Positions 9,037-15,859 of a DNA stretch of 64,000 nucleotides are shown in pieces. The notes below the pieces were generated by a model. The model worked only from the letters and a program-made list of their open reading frames with translations. It was not told where the DNA came from and did not search any database. The stretch's first letter is position 1. Each line of letters opens with the position of its first letter. The stretch is from Pseudalgibacter alginicilyticus (GTDB lineage: Bacteria; Bacteroidota; Bacteroidia; Flavobacteriales; Flavobacteriaceae), in the NCBI RefSeq assembly GCF_001310225.1, contig NZ_CP012898.1:2046001-2110000 (forward strand), read 5' to 3'. Both the position numbers and the translations under genes were made by a program.

Positions 9037-10347
9037 TTAGTCATATTTATGTTTCCCAAACCATTTATCGTTCAAAGATAAACTTAATTGTAAATTAATA
9101 AAATTCTCTTGTATTAAATTACTGTTAGTTGAACCTCGTTTTCCTATTTCTAAACCTATGTTTACATTAGAAAACACATCGCCAACTGGTAGACCTACTC
9201 CAAAAGACATGCCAAACTCTTTTACATCCTCGTTGTTAATTGTTAAACCCGTATCTTCAACATATACCCCACCTCTATAAACCACTCTTTTAAAATAACT
9301 TGTAAATGAATTATATTCTGGAATGTAGAACCCTCCAAATGAAATGGTTGAAGCATCTTTAAACGTAGCATTATTACCACTACTTAATATTACGTTCTTT
9401 AAATTGCTGGTGTTTTGAAATAAATATTCTGTTCCAACAAACCATTTTCTAGGTTGACCAACTCCTAAACCAACAGATACCTTAGATGGTAGTATTAAAT
9501 CTGTTTCTTTTAAACCAAGAGCTTCTAAATCTACATCTAAATTTGAGTAAACGAACTCATCACCTGTAGAGCGATCATATAATATTGTTGAATAAGAGCG
9601 TTCATTCTTGGATGATAACTTACTCTCAATAGAATATGTAACACCTGAAACTATTTCTAACTTTTCATTAAGCATTTGTTTATAAGATAGTCCTAAATTA
9701 AAATTTAAACCACTCAAATCTGCTCTATTTGTTTCTTTAGACTGATACTGTAAAGGCACATCATCGTCGTCATAAACAAATTCAATAATACTATTTTGCA
9801 CATTACCAAAATTATATTGAGCATCAACCCCTACGCTTAAACCATTTACAATTTGATACCCAAATCCTAAAAAGGCTTTATTAAGCCCTCCTTCTCCTTG
9901 AAACCTATTTAATAAATCCCCTGCTGTATTATTATTATCCAATTTATAGCCTACGGCGGTAGAAGGCATAATACCAAATCCAAATCCAAATTTTCCCATA
10001 GGAATAGACATCGCTAAATAATCAAAACTTACTGCTGAAGCATTGTCTGTATTGTTAGTACTTTTTAAATTTAAACTAGAATAACTACTACCAACAGAAA
10101 ACTTAATAGGTCTACTTTCGTTATTAAAATATGTTAAATTAGGAGTAGCATAAGAAGCAGGATTCCGCAAATTGACATGAATGCTATCAGTATAAATACT
10201 CAATCCACCCATACTTCTATTCTCTGCGGTTCCTTTAAACTTTTGGCTTCCAATACCATAAAAAGAATACAGTGAAGCGGTGCCTTCTTGGGCATATAAT
10301 TGAATTGCAAAAATTGCAATAAAAACCAATACAAGTTTTTTTATCAT
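9037..10347 (-). CDS. Outer-membrane beta-barrel protein (FadL/OmpP1-like)
   Basis: A 436-aa secreted protein with a signal peptide ending YAQEG, followed by a conserved N-terminal segment (SLYSFYGIGSQKFKGTAENRSMGGLSIY) that includes the NPASYA turn seen in FadL/OmpP1-like porins. The rest alternates polar and hydrophobic residues as expected for membrane beta strands. The start overlaps the stop of coaX by 4 bp (ATGA), a sign of translational coupling. The substrate is not deducible. It fits the envelope block formed with the TPR protein and LptC. Confidence 0.78.
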   Translation of the reverse strand: MIKKLVLVFIAIFAIQLYAQEGTASLYSFYGIGSQKFKGTAENRSMGGLSIYTDSIHVNLRNPASYATPNLTYFNNESRPIKFSVGSSYSSLNLKSTNNTDNASAVSFDYLAMSIPMGKFGFGFGIMPSTAVGYKLDNNNTAGDLLNRFQGEGGLNKAFLGFGYQIVNGLSVGVDAQYNFGNVQNSIIEFVYDDDDVPLQYQSKETNRADLSGLNFNLGLSYKQMLNEKLEIVSGVTYSIESKLSSKNERSYSTILYDRSTGDEFVYSNLDVDLEALGLKETDLILPSKVSVGLGVGQPRKWFVGTEYLFQNTSNLKNVILSSGNNATFKDASTISFGGFYIPEYNSFTSYFKRVVYRGGVYVEDTGLTINNEDVKEFGMSFGVGLPVGDVFSNVNIGLEIGKRGSTNSNLIQENFINLQLSLSLNDKWFGKHKYD

Positions 10348-11075
10348 TCGTTATTATTATATTGTAAAATAGCGTTCAATCCCTCTAAAAGGAAATTAGA
10401 GTTGGCAAATATGCTACTTTTTAATTGTTTAGACAAGAAATTAGTATCTCCTCCTGTTAAAATAACTGTTAAATCCGAAAATTTATGTTTATAACTATCA
10501 ATCACACCTTCAATTTCATTTATAACGCCATAAATCACTCCAGAGTGTATAGAACTATTTGTGGAATTTCCAATGATACTTTCAGGTTCCTCTGTTTCTA
10601 ACAACGGCAAATTGGCTGTAAAATTATGCAAGGATTTATAACGCATTTGAATTCCTGGCGAAATAGCACCACCTAAATATTCATTTTTATCAGTTACAAA
10701 ATCATAGGTAATACAAGTACCTGCATCAATAATAAGTTTGTTTTTGTTAGAAAACTGAAATATAGAAGCACTAACCAAAACCATTCTATCAATACCTAAG
10801 GTGCTTGGTGTAGCATATTTATTAACAAATGGCAATACCGTTTCTCTATTTAAAAATAAAACATGAAGCTTATTCTTTAAATAATTTACATCACTCTCTT
10901 TTATTTTTCCAACTGAAGCTACAATAGCTTTTTCTATGACGGGAAATTTATATAATAACTTATCGACTTCCTCTAAAAAAACATCTGATTCTACTACCGC
11001 TTTGACTTCAAGAGTATCACCTTCAAAAACAGCCAGTTTAAAAAAAGAATTCCCTACATCTACTACTAAATTCAT
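10344..11075 (-). CDS. coaX: Type III pantothenate kinase
   Basis: This enzyme phosphorylates pantothenate, the first step of coenzyme A synthesis. The 243-aa protein has the ASKHA-fold signatures of CoaX: DVGNSFFKLAVFEGD at the N-terminus (phosphate loop), TPSTLGIDRMVLVSA in the middle (pantothenate-binding GxDR), IIDAGTCITYDFV with the catalytic Asp, GGAISPGIQMRYKSL, and VILTGGDTNFL at the end. CoaX needs a monovalent cation and is insensitive to CoA feedback. It is the first gene of the minus-strand envelope operon. A sequence one base off the -7 consensus (CAACTTTG when read on the minus strand) lies just upstream of the start. Confidence 0.93.
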   Translation of the reverse strand: MNLVVDVGNSFFKLAVFEGDTLEVKAVVESDVFLEEVDKLLYKFPVIEKAIVASVGKIKESDVNYLKNKLHVLFLNRETVLPFVNKYATPSTLGIDRMVLVSASIFQFSNKNKLIIDAGTCITYDFVTDKNEYLGGAISPGIQMRYKSLHNFTANLPLLETEEPESIIGNSTNSSIHSGVIYGVINEIEGVIDSYKHKFSDLTVILTGGDTNFLSKQLKSSIFANSNFLLEGLNAILQYNNNE

Positions 11076-11203
11076 TTATCTACCAAAGTTGCTAAATTAC
11101 AAAACACACAACAAAATCAAATACTATTTTCACTTAATGTTAACATAATAAGCCAACTAACTATTTTTACGAAAAAAAAGTAACTATTTTTTTAAATTTT
11201 CTT

Positions 11204-11232
11204 TTGGTGAATAATAAAAATGAATATATTTG
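11204..11232 (+). promoter_or_regulatory. Promoter of tRNA-Phe
   Basis: TTG at 11204-11206 (-33) and TATATTTG at 11225-11232 (-7), spaced by 18 bp, match the Bacteroidota TTG/TAnnTTTG promoter. Transcription would begin near 11239, shortly before the mature tRNA 5' end at 11248. Confidence 0.7.
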
Positions 11233-11247
11233 CATCCGCTTTGGCGA

Positions 11248-11320
11248 GGTACCTTAGCTCAGTTGGTAGAGCAAAGGACTGAAAATCCTTGTGTCCCTGG
11301 TTCGATTCCTGGAGGTACCA
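11248..11320 (+). tRNA. tRNA-Phe (GAA)
   Basis: A 73-nt cloverleaf. The acceptor stem GGTACCT pairs with AGGTACC (11313-11319), with discriminator A at 11320. The D arm contains AGCTCAGTTGGTAGAGC, the anticodon stem AAGGA/TCCTT encloses loop CTGAAAA with anticodon GAA, and the T arm holds GGTTCGATTCC. The 3' CCA is not encoded. Its 3' end is the left attachment site of the adjacent island; the gene is intact. Confidence 0.97.
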
Positions 11321-11321
11321 C
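11309..11321 (+). repeat. attL, 13-bp core repeat in tRNA-Phe 3' end
   Basis: CTGGAGGTACCAC, covering the last 12 bases of the tRNA plus one base. The identical sequence at 27611-27623 marks the other end of the island. The flanking bases differ on both sides, so the identity is exactly 13 bp. Confidence 0.88.
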
Positions 11322-11328
11322 TTAAATT

Positions 11329-11370
11329 AACCCTTATTCGTTTGGATATCAAACTTTTAAGGGTTTTTTT
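11329..11370 (+). terminator. Intrinsic terminator after tRNA-Phe, supplied by the island
   Basis: AACCCTTA (11329-11336) pairs with TAAGGGTT (11358-11365), with an inner stem GTTTG (11340-11344)/CAAAC (11350-11354) and a following T-run. It lies just inside the island, replacing the chromosomal terminator that was pushed to the far end. Confidence 0.75.
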
Positions 11371-11381
11371 GTTTCTTAAAG

Positions 11382-11404
11382 GGGACAACATTCGGGACAA
11401 CATT
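11382..11404 (+). repeat. Left pair of GGGACAACATT repeats (candidate integrase arm site)
   Basis: Two copies, 11382-11392 and 11394-11404, with a period of 12 bp. The same pair, in the same orientation and with the same period, occurs at 27476-27498 at the other island end. I infer arm-type integrase binding sites. Confidence 0.6.
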
Positions 11405-11684
11405 TGATTTTTTGACTAAAAATTAACCTACCTAAACCTATCTATATTTAATCCATTATCATTTCCTGTAGCATACTCCCATCCTATTCTTTTATCAAGA
11501 AATTTTCTTAAAAATCTCCAAACTTTTAATATTTCTCAAAAAAAGTCTGTGATTTAAAACATTTAAATTTTTGAAGGAGGGGTATGGAAAAAAACATATA
11601 TATAGTGCCCCTCAAATAAAAGGGTAGGGTGTCTCCCTTTTAGAATTAATGGATTTCGAATTAACTAATGCCAAAAAAATTATA
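11405..11684. other. Left-end noncoding region of the island
   Basis: No gene seen. It holds a hairpin AAAAGGG (11618-11624)/CCCTTTT (11635-11641) that could terminate the XRE gene on the minus strand, and one copy of ATTAACTAAT at 11660-11669 that recurs four times near the integrase. Confidence 0.5.
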
Positions 11685-11915
11685 TTAAATTTTTTTCAAG
11701 TCTATAATTTCAGAAATACTCACATTAAGAGCTTTGGCTATTTTAATTACAGTAATGATATTTGGAATATGCTCCCCTCTTTCTATCCTTCCAATTTGGT
11801 TTTTAGCAACATTAGCATCTACTTGCAGTTGAAATTGGCTTAAATGTCTTTCAAGACGAAGTTGGCGAACATTATCGCCTATTTGCTTGATTATTTCTTT
11901 TTCAGACATTTCCAT
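11685..11915 (-). CDS. XRE-family helix-turn-helix regulator
   Basis: A small protein of about 76 aa that is almost entirely one HTH_3 (Cro/CI) domain: IGDNVRQLRLERHLSQFQLQVDANVAKNQIGRIERGEHIPN and so on, with the recognition helix around VAKNQIGRIERG. I chose the ATG at 11915, which is preceded by AAGGA, over the TTG at 11921. Such one-domain XRE proteins at island ends usually repress transfer or excision genes. Upstream lies a long imperfect palindrome (11941-11975), and further up a copy of AACAAATAGTT (12005-12015) that also occurs ahead of the excisionase-like gene, so this protein may control both ends of the island. That link is inference. Confidence 0.85.
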   Translation of the reverse strand: MEMSEKEIIKQIGDNVRQLRLERHLSQFQLQVDANVAKNQIGRIERGEHIPNIITVIKIAKALNVSISEIIDLKKI

Positions 11916-11940
11916 GCCCAAAAGTCCTTCTATCTGTAAA

Positions 11941-11975
11941 AATTATTAACCCCACGTTTGTGGTATTTAATAATT
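11941..11975. promoter_or_regulatory. Imperfect palindrome upstream of the XRE gene
   Basis: AATTATTAA (11941-11949) and TTAATAATT (11967-11975) are perfect inverted arms around a central CCAC-gttt-GTGG hairpin. It sits 26 bp upstream of the XRE start and is a candidate autoregulatory operator. Confidence 0.4.
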
Positions 11976-12004
11976 ATCCTTATCTCTGTATTAAATAATA
12001 GTTA

Positions 12005-12015
12005 AACAAATAGTT
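12005..12015 (+). promoter_or_regulatory. AACAAATAGTT motif, copy 1 (candidate XRE operator)
   Basis: Lies between the divergent XRE gene and the unknown gene at 12092. The core AAC-AAATA-GTT is an inverted repeat with a 5-bp spacer. Other copies are at 25691-25701 and, inverted, 25857-25867. Confidence 0.35.
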
Positions 12016-12091
12016 GAAACCTTAACAGAATAAATCCCTTTTAATTAGAATTTAACAAGATAGTTTAGTTTGTAAAAAAAGAAATTAAGTT

Positions 12092-12607
12092 ATGACCATA
12101 CCTATTTTACTTGGGCTAGTAATTTTATTGCTTGGGTTTATTTCCATGAACAACACCCACCAAAAAGAAATTAATAAAGAGTTTAGAGATAAAGAAGAAA
12201 GTAACAAACAACATATAGAATTATTAAATGAGCATGTAAAAAGGAAGGAAAAAATACCAAATCTTATCAAAAAAATTTTTGAAGCAAATAATAATTTCAG
12301 GTTTGAAAACAGCAAATATGAGAAGAACACTAAACTAGTTTTAAATACTGACATCTATAAATTTACAATTACTATTTGTGAAGAAGAAGGGGTTATCCTA
12401 TATGGCGGAAGCCGAGCAGATGGCAGAACCTTATTAAAAATAGATTACGCAAATGATATTGTTCCTAAAACCAATTTTAAATACAATCTATATGATGAAG
12501 TAGATTTATTTAATGAACTTTATAATTTTATTTCAGATGCTAATAAATTATGTAAAGTAAAGCATCACCCATTTGAACAAAACAATCAAAATTCAAAAAT
12601 ATCGTAA
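12092..12607 (+). CDS. Unknown membrane-anchored protein
   Basis: A 171-aa protein I do not recognise. The first 18 residues (MTIPILLGLVILLLGFIS) form one membrane helix or uncleaved anchor. Residues about 22-60 are highly charged (KEINKEFRDKEESNKQHIELLNEHVKRKEK) and probably helical. The rest is a mixed alpha/beta domain with ITICEEEGVILYGGSRADGRTLLKIDY. No catalytic motif is evident. It heads a same-strand run of three small unknown genes near the left end of the island, divergent from the XRE regulator. Because it is on an island with restriction-modification cargo it could be defence related, but nothing in the sequence proves that. Confidence 0.6.
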   Translation: MTIPILLGLVILLLGFISMNNTHQKEINKEFRDKEESNKQHIELLNEHVKRKEKIPNLIKKIFEANNNFRFENSKYEKNTKLVLNTDIYKFTITICEEEGVILYGGSRADGRTLLKIDYANDIVPKTNFKYNLYDEVDLFNELYNFISDANKLCKVKHHPFEQNNQNSKIS

Positions 12608-12750
12608 GACAAAATACTATAATAGAAGCACATCGAGAACTAAAAGAACAGCTTGTTAAAGCCACAAAAGACACTACCAAAGCTTTAAACAAGTATCGCT
12701 CAACGTATAGGTCATGTTTAAACTCAGGAAATTTAGATGATAGTAGCCTA

Positions 12751-12969
12751 TTGTCAAGCGAAGCTGAATGGAACAAAAAGCAACAGACCATGAAAACTCT
12801 AGAGCAGATACAAAAGATACTAGAAACCAACAAAAACGAATCTGGTGTATATGATACAGAAGCAATAGACAGGGAGTTAATGAGCTACACTATTATATCA
12901 ACTCAAAAGGAACTTTTTGATATTGCAAAGTTGTTCTCAGACTACAGAGAAAAGATATTTAACTATTGA
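12751..12969 (+). CDS. Unknown helical protein with unresolved start
   Basis: The frame is open from 12577 to the stop at 12969 and its whole length reads like a real charged helical protein (AHRELKEQLVKATKDTT, NKKQQTMKTLEQIQKILE, IISTQKELFDIAKLFSDYR). However, no ATG, GTG or TTG occurs before the TTG at 12751; the first ATG is at 12790. Either it begins at a rare codon such as ATC 12601 or ATA 12619, or a frameshift has removed the true start or split it from the preceding gene, whose stop is at 12605-12607. I give the first conventional start here. No known domain. The next gene begins 4 bp after the stop, as in an operon. Confidence 0.45.
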   Translation: MSSEAEWNKKQQTMKTLEQIQKILETNKNESGVYDTEAIDRELMSYTIISTQKELFDIAKLFSDYREKIFNY

Positions 12970-12973
12970 AATT

Positions 12974-13411
12974 ATGGAAACAGAGCTTATAAAACTTAAA
13001 ACAAAACAAGAGAGTTCCACTAAAGACCATTCTCAACTAATAAAGAAAACCTTCTTAAAAGCCTGTCAAAAACTGGATGCTTCCATATTTAAACCTCTTA
13101 TTGATGAAGACCAATATTTTGAAGAACTGGATAAGTACAGATTTTTACAATCCATGAAATCTCAATTTGACTATTTAAAGGGACTTGGATTAGAAGAAGT
13201 AAAATTGTCCATGGGTACTTGCAAAATGTGTTTTGTTGGGGATAAAGTATATGAATTCTACAAAGAGCCTAACAAAGGTAAACCTGCTTTTGCCTATAAC
13301 ATAAAAGAAGAAAATGGTTGTATTAAGGACATTTTTAGATGTAATTATAGTGATGGGCACGAAAGGGATGCTCGAAACAACAGCGACCCAGATATTACAT
13401 ACTTATTTTAA
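12974..13411 (+). CDS. Unknown protein with a CxxC motif
   Basis: A 145-aa protein without a recognised domain. The frame is open upstream to 12917, but the ATG at 12974 lies 4 bp after the previous stop and avoids a long overlap. The N-terminal third is helical and charged. In the middle, MGTCKMCFVGDKVYEFYKEPNKGKPAFAY contains one CxxC pair, and later RCNYSDGHERDARNN has a further Cys and His, which could together hold a metal ion; only two closely spaced cysteines are present, so a full zinc ribbon is not shown. It closes the three-gene unknown cluster. Confidence 0.6.
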   Translation: METELIKLKTKQESSTKDHSQLIKKTFLKACQKLDASIFKPLIDEDQYFEELDKYRFLQSMKSQFDYLKGLGLEEVKLSMGTCKMCFVGDKVYEFYKEPNKGKPAFAYNIKEENGCIKDIFRCNYSDGHERDARNNSDPDITYLF

Positions 13412-13727
13412 AACATAAACCCTCATTTAATCCATTAACTATTATTTAATCTGGCATAAATTAATAGTAATTTATGCCTTGCCAAGAAGTCAATTATTCC
13501 ATCCATTTTACCTTTTTCAAAAGGGTTTTGATTTTAAATATCAATTAACTCATTAAACTGATTTTGTAATACGTATATACTATAGGGGATTTTTTTATCT
13601 AAAATTGCCCAAAAAAAGTGGCTTTTACGATTAGGCTGTGTTCTGCTCAGATACAAACAAGTAATATTTCTTAAATTACGAGCATAGCTAAAGACAAAGT
13701 TAAACTTCACATAAAATCATAGTAATT
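13412..13727. other. Intergenic region with one strong hairpin
   Basis: No gene seen in 316 bp. An 11-bp perfect stem, GGCATAAATTA (13453-13463) and TAATTTATGCC (13468-13478) with a 4-nt loop, may end the upstream cluster, although no T-run follows. Otherwise AT-rich. Confidence 0.45.
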
Positions 13728-14324
13728 ATGAAAACTACAGTAGCTGCCAAAAGAGCTTTTTTAGACCTCCTATTTATTAAAAATCAGGTTCACAAATTAT
13801 TAGGGAATGATGAAAAATATCGGAAATTAATAGCTTTTATGATGTCTAACGATTTTTTAGAATCTGATGAGCCATTGCCTTCATTAAAATCAATGGAATC
13901 TTCTCTAAACATGAAAGCCCATAAACTTAGAAAACTTATTACTGACTTATATAATGAATTATTCAGTTACGAATTAAAACATGGCTTGAAATTCAATAAA
14001 CTGGAAATTTATTTCGACTTGCATTGTTTTGAAGGTCAATTTGGTTATTTCAAGTGTACTGATTTGGCATACATCCCTAGAGTTGGGGAAAATATGACCA
14101 TCCCATTTTTAAAGGCAAAAGTTGGCACAGATTATTTCTATGTATATAGTATTCGGCATACGCTTGAAAATGATGTTCAGAGAATTGATATAAGATTAAA
14201 CTCTGGCTTTTTTAATCAATATTTTCACTTTGAGAAACATAAAGCATACGAACTGGGAAGAATCAGCTTAGGTGATTTATTTCGTAAGCATGATTTGAAT
14301 TTGAAAGACAAGATGGAGCTGTAA
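13728..14324 (+). CDS. Unknown island protein, possibly DNA-binding
   Basis: A 198-aa protein with no domain I can name. The first 80 residues are helical; SLKSMESSLNMKAHKLRKLITDLYNELFSYE (about 53-83) has the layout of a winged-helix or HTH segment. The C-terminal part (FYVYSIRHTLENDVQRIDIRLNSGFFNQYFHFEKHKAYELGRISLGDLF) looks like a beta-rich domain. A DNA-binding island regulator is one possibility. It converges on the small minus-strand gene with the two stops directly abutting at 14324/14325. Confidence 0.55.
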   Translation: MKTTVAAKRAFLDLLFIKNQVHKLLGNDEKYRKLIAFMMSNDFLESDEPLPSLKSMESSLNMKAHKLRKLITDLYNELFSYELKHGLKFNKLEIYFDLHCFEGQFGYFKCTDLAYIPRVGENMTIPFLKAKVGTDYFYVYSIRHTLENDVQRIDIRLNSGFFNQYFHFEKHKAYELGRISLGDLFRKHDLNLKDKMEL

Positions 14325-14594
14325 TTATTTTTTAAGTATAAATAAAACAAGTTCTTCTAAATAGCCATGTTTTGAAAGTGAAACACCATTTTTATCATAC
14401 CCCAGCTCAATATCAAAAGACTCATAGTGAATTGGTTCGAAACCATTACTTAACAAAAACAGGTTAACTTCATCAATGGTAGTTTTTAAACTTGTTTTAC
14501 TTTCAAAAGAACGACAAAACTGATTTGCGTTAACCAAAAAGCCACCAAAATTTTTGGCTTCTTCGTTGTTTTTAGGGAATTTTTTTGCCAGCAT
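14325..14594 (-). CDS. Unknown small protein
   Basis: An 89-aa reading frame, MLAKKFPKNNEEAKNFGGFLVN and onward, with no recognised domain, no membrane segment and no signal peptide. It is convergent with the preceding gene and the stop codons abut. The reading frame has a sensible amino-acid composition, and the opposite strand has no competing frame, so it is probably real. Function unknown. Confidence 0.45.
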   Translation of the reverse strand: MLAKKFPKNNEEAKNFGGFLVNANQFCRSFESKTSLKTTIDEVNLFLLSNGFEPIHYESFDIELGYDKNGVSLSKHGYLEELVLFILKK

Positions 14595-14753
14595 AAAACT
14601 AGATTTTTTTCAAATATATGTATTATCTTTCAGAATCATAAAACACCAATAACCTCAATAGGTTAGATAATAAAATATTTTTTTGAAACTATCTACAAAA
14701 TAAAAAATATCAAAAAAATGTGATTTGAAATGCTCTACAGTAAATATTTTTTA

Positions 14754-14761
14754 TACATTTG
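14754..14761 (+). promoter_or_regulatory. -7 box upstream of the half-S gene
   Basis: TACATTTG matches TAnnTTTG and lies 33 bp before the ATG at 14794. The nearest TTG (14725-14727) is 26 bp away, too far for a standard -33, so only the -7 is supported. Confidence 0.4.
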
Positions 14762-14793
14762 TACCAGAACAATGATAAAAAATAGAGTGTTGT

Positions 14794-15372
14794 ATGGTTT
14801 ATAAGCTTGGAAATATTGCAGAAATTCAGTTTGGTTCTTATGACAAACCCCAAGAAAAAGGGAGTATAAAGTACCTACATGCTGGTCATTTTGATAAGCT
14901 TTTCAAGCCCACTAAGTTTGAAGAAAGCTTTGTAGAATTAGATGGTAAAAATGATAAATTCCTGCTACAGCCTAATGATGTTATTTTAGCTGGCAAAGGT
15001 CATCGTACTTTTGCATGGGCTTATAATCCCGATTTTGGCAAAGCTATCCCCTCCTCTCTATTTTATACCATCAGAACAAAACCTTCCAAGGTATTAGGGG
15101 CTTATTTGGCTCAATTTCTCAACTCAGAAAAAACACAATACAACCTTAAACTTATTGGGGCTGGAGCAACTATTACATCCATCCCAAAAAAGGAACTTGA
15201 AGAAATAACCGTTGAAATCCCTTCTCTGGAGGAACAGAAAAAAATTGTTGATTTTATTGAGCTATTGGATGAAGATTTAAGATTAACACAAAATTTATTA
15301 GAAAAGAGAGCTGCTCTTAAAAAAGGGCTTGTAAATAAATTAATTAGTAATCTAATTAAAATGAAGACATAA
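14794..15372 (+). CDS. Type I restriction specificity subunit, half-length (single TRD)
   Basis: A 192-aa protein with one target-recognition domain followed by one conserved helical spacer. The TRD starts with VYKLGNIAEIQFGSYDKPQEKGSIKYLHAGHFD and closes with ATITSIPKKELEEITVEIPSLEEQKKIVDFIELLDEDLRLTQNLLEKRAALKKGL, the coiled spacer found at the middle and end of HsdS. A full HsdS has two such units in about 400 aa; this has one, so two copies could pair to act as one symmetric subunit. It lies upstream of DUF2188 and hsdM and is not closely related to either half of the full hsdS at 17346. It could give the system a second specificity or be a remnant. Confidence 0.8.
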   Translation: MVYKLGNIAEIQFGSYDKPQEKGSIKYLHAGHFDKLFKPTKFEESFVELDGKNDKFLLQPNDVILAGKGHRTFAWAYNPDFGKAIPSSLFYTIRTKPSKVLGAYLAQFLNSEKTQYNLKLIGAGATITSIPKKELEEITVEIPSLEEQKKIVDFIELLDEDLRLTQNLLEKRAALKKGLVNKLISNLIKMKT

Positions 15373-15376
15373 AAAA

Positions 15377-15409
15377 AAGTCTTAAAAAGTTAGTCCCTTT
15401 TTAAGACTT
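15377..15409. terminator. 13-bp hairpin after the half-S gene
   Basis: AAGTCTTAAAAAG (15377-15389) pairs perfectly with CTTTTTAAGACTT (15397-15409) around a 7-nt loop. The adjacent homopolymer is the A-run on the left, so the T-run lies on the minus strand; on the plus strand no T-run follows. It probably still marks the end of the half-S transcript. Confidence 0.55.
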
Positions 15410-15578
15410 GGTATAAGGTATTGTTTTTATCAGAGGCTCGTCACCTAACTGAAACTAACAATGTTGTAACGAAACAAAAGTATGCCTTATATATGACATA
15501 TCAAAGCATTGGTTTGTCTGGACTCGGCAAGAAAACTCTACTCCGTAAAAAGATTGAGTGTATTTTAAAATCATAATT

Positions 15579-15803
15579 ATGTCTAAAACAAGGCACGTAG
15601 TACCGAATTCCGATGGTGGTTGGGATTCCAAAAAAGGAGGAGCAGAAAGAGCTTCCAAACATTTTGAAACCAAAAAGGATGCTGAAACCTACAGTAGAGA
15701 TTTGTCTCGAAAAGAAGGTTCTGAATTGTTTATCCATGGAAAAGATGGTAAAATTCAGCGAAAGGATTCTCATGGTAACGATAAGTTTCCTCCAAGAGGA
15801 TAA
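15579..15803 (+). CDS. DUF2188 domain protein
   Basis: A 74-aa protein that is a single DUF2188 domain: RHVVPNSDGGWDSKKGGAERASKHFETKKDAETYSRDLSRKEGSELFIHGKDGKIQRKDSHGND. The hallmarks are HVVP...GGW, the A-R/A-S-xHF middle and the closing ELxIHGKDGxI. Members are small and uncharacterised. I chose the ATG at 15579 over the GTG at 15558. It sits 56 bp before hsdM, on the same strand as the restriction-modification genes. Why a DUF2188 protein should be here is not known. Confidence 0.8.
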   Translation: MSKTRHVVPNSDGGWDSKKGGAERASKHFETKKDAETYSRDLSRKEGSELFIHGKDGKIQRKDSHGNDKFPPRG

Positions 15804-15859
15804 GTTAAATCAATCTGAAGGGAGCAGCACCCCTGCTCTCTTCTTTTAAAGAATATAAT

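Noticed and set aside
12590-12607. Programmed -1 frameshift joining the 12092 gene to the next frame
   Set aside because: The region has an A-run but not the X-XXY-YYZ slippery arrangement in the correct phase, and no stimulatory hairpin is evident.
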